Source: Rhodosalinus sp041685465 | GTDB lineage: Bacteria; Pseudomonadota; Alphaproteobacteria; Rhodobacterales; Rhodobacteraceae | Direction of reading: 5' to 3' | Assembly: GCF_041685465.1 (NCBI RefSeq) | Contig: NZ_JAWLFS010000152.1 | Location: 1-7,336, forward strand | Length of the DNA stretch: 7,336 nucleotides | Part shown: one piece after another, positions 6,226-7,336 of the stretch | Layout of the letters: each line of letters begins with the position of its first letter | Numbering within the stretch: position 1 is the first letter of the stretch | The notes under the pieces: generated by a model | The model's database searches: none | What the model saw: only the letters and a program-made list of their open reading frames with translations | What the model was told of the DNA's origin: nothing | Made by a program: the position numbers and the translations under genes

Positions 6226-7336
6226 TCAGCAGTTCGGCACGTTCACCGCGAGGCCGCCAAGCGCGGTTTCCTTGTATTTCTCGCTCATGTCGGCGCCCGT
6301 CTGGCGCATCGTCTCGATACAGGCGTCGAGGGGGACGAAATGCGTCCCGTCGCCCCGCAGCGCGAGGGAGGCCGCCGAGACCGCCTTGATCGCGCCGAGC
6401 CCATTGCGCTCGATGCAGGGCACCTGCACCAGCCCCTTTACCGGGTCGCAGGTCATGCCGAGGTGATGCTCCAGCGCGATCTCGGCGGCGTTCTCGATCT
6501 GCTCCGGCGTGCCGCCCAGCACTGCGCAGAGCCCCGCCGCCGCCATGGCCGACGCGCTGCCCACCTCGGCCTGACAGCCGGCCTCCGCCCCGCTGATCGA
6601 GGCGTTGTATTTCACGAGGCCCCCGATCGCCGCGGCGGTGAGCAGGAACTCCTCGACCTTGCGCTCGGTCGCGCCGGGCACGTGGTCCAGCCAGTAGCGG
6701 ATCACCGCGGGCACCACGCCGGCCGCGCCGTTCGTGGGCGCCGTGACCACCTGCCCGCCGGCCGCGTTCTCCTCGTTCACCGCCATGGCGTAGACGCTGA
6801 TCCAGTCGTTGACGACATGCGGCGCGGTCAGGTTGCGCCCGCGCTCGTCCAGCAGCGCGTCGTGAATGCCCTTGGCCCGCCGCTTCACGCGCAGCCCGCC
6901 GGGCAGCGTGCCGTCATGCGCAAGCCCCCGGTCGATGCAGTCGCGCATCACCTGCCAGATCCGGCGCGTGCCCTGGTCCAGCTCGGCCGGGCCGCGCCGG
7001 GTGAGTTCGTTCTCGCGCTTCATCCCGGCGATGCTGCGGCCGGAGGCGCGCGCCATCTCCAGCATCTCGGCGGCGGAGGTGAAGGGGTAGGGGACCGGCG
7101 CGCCCTCTGCCCTGTCGGCGCCGCGCGCCAGTTCGTCCGCGGTCAGCACGAAGCCGCCGCCGACGGAGTAATAGGTCTCGGCGAGGATCACGTCGCCCTG
7201 CGCGTCGAGCGCCTCGAGCACCATGCCGTTGGCGTGGCCGGGCAGGGCCGGGCCGAAGTCGAACCGCAGGTCGGTCTTCGGGTCGAAGGCCATCTCGGGC
7301 AGGCCCGGTGGTGCGAGCCGGCCGCTCTCGCGGTTG
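6226..7336 (-). CDS. sdaA: L-serine ammonia-lyase, iron-sulfur type (5'-truncated)
   Basis: The enzyme deaminates L-serine to pyruvate and ammonia with a [4Fe-4S] cluster (EC 4.3.1.17). The frame runs off the right edge: residues NRESGRLAPPGLPE precede the first visible Met (7293), which is internal. The 369 visible residues cover the C-terminal part of a protein usually about 455-470 long, so roughly 90-100 N-terminal residues are missing. Visible signatures are GPALPGHANGM, ETYYSVGGGFV, TAPTNGAAGVVPAV, SGAEAGCQAEVGSASAMAA and GMTCDPVKGLVQVPCIERN. Counting from the visible Met, cysteines at 240, 282 and 293 have the spacing of the three cluster ligands. The protein ends in Cys355, matching the C-terminal cysteine that caps the cluster in the Legionella enzyme. 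All key residues in view are intact. The N-terminal domain and promoter lie outside the window. Confidence 0.95.
   Translation of the reverse strand, partial: NRESGRLAPPGLPEMAFDPKTDLRFDFGPALPGHANGMVLEALDAQGDVILAETYYSVGGGFVLTADELARGADRAEGAPVPYPFTSAAEMLEMARASGRSIAGMKRENELTRRGPAELDQGTRRIWQVMRDCIDRGLAHDGTLPGGLRVKRRAKGIHDALLDERGRNLTAPHVVNDWISVYAMAVNEENAAGGQVVTAPTNGAAGVVPAVIRYWLDHVPGATERKVEEFLLTAAAIGGLVKYNASISGAEAGCQAEVGSASAMAAAGLCAVLGGTPEQIENAAEIALEHHLGMTCDPVKGLVQVPCIERNGLGAIKAVSAASLALRGDGTHFVPLDACIETMRQTGADMSEKYKETALGGLAVNVPNC

Overview
The window comes from a high-GC alphaproteobacterium, most likely a member of the Rhodobacteraceae/Roseobacter group. This rests on three things: very strong G/C preference at third codon positions, a recognisable DUF2842 protein, and a large Ala/Pro/Glu-rich protein whose conserved ends I associate with that group. 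No mobile element, CRISPR array, tRNA or rRNA was seen, and the region reads as ordinary chromosomal core.

Layout from left to right. (1) The 3' part of a small DUF2842 membrane protein (+) ends at 217. (2) A 322-base convergent intergenic stretch follows. It holds a 15-bp tandem repeat and a perfect 12-bp-stem hairpin that probably ends transcription from both sides. (3) A 944-aa protein of unknown function (-, 540-3374) has conserved-looking termini joined by a very long disordered Ala/Pro/Glu/Asp-rich linker. The linker contains a (Pro-Glu)n hexanucleotide tract. (4) A 136-base divergent intergenic region separates it from (5) thiN, thiamine pyrophosphokinase (+, 3511-4209). (6) thiN overlaps tail-to-tail by 44 bp with the second of two tandem EamA/DMT-family transporter genes (-, 4166-5074 and 5110-6054). 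(7) A 171-base spacer with GC-rich inverted repeats leads to (8) sdaA, an iron-sulfur L-serine ammonia-lyase (-), whose 5' end runs off the right edge.

The genes do not form one obvious pathway. thiN converts thiamine to thiamine diphosphate. SdaA deaminates serine to pyruvate. The two DMT paralogues are 10-helix inner-membrane carriers with unknown substrates, probably co-transcribed with each other. The least understood element is the 944-aa protein. Most other long open frames here, including a frame of more than 3 kb antisense to that gene, are by-products of the GC-rich, stop-poor composition.
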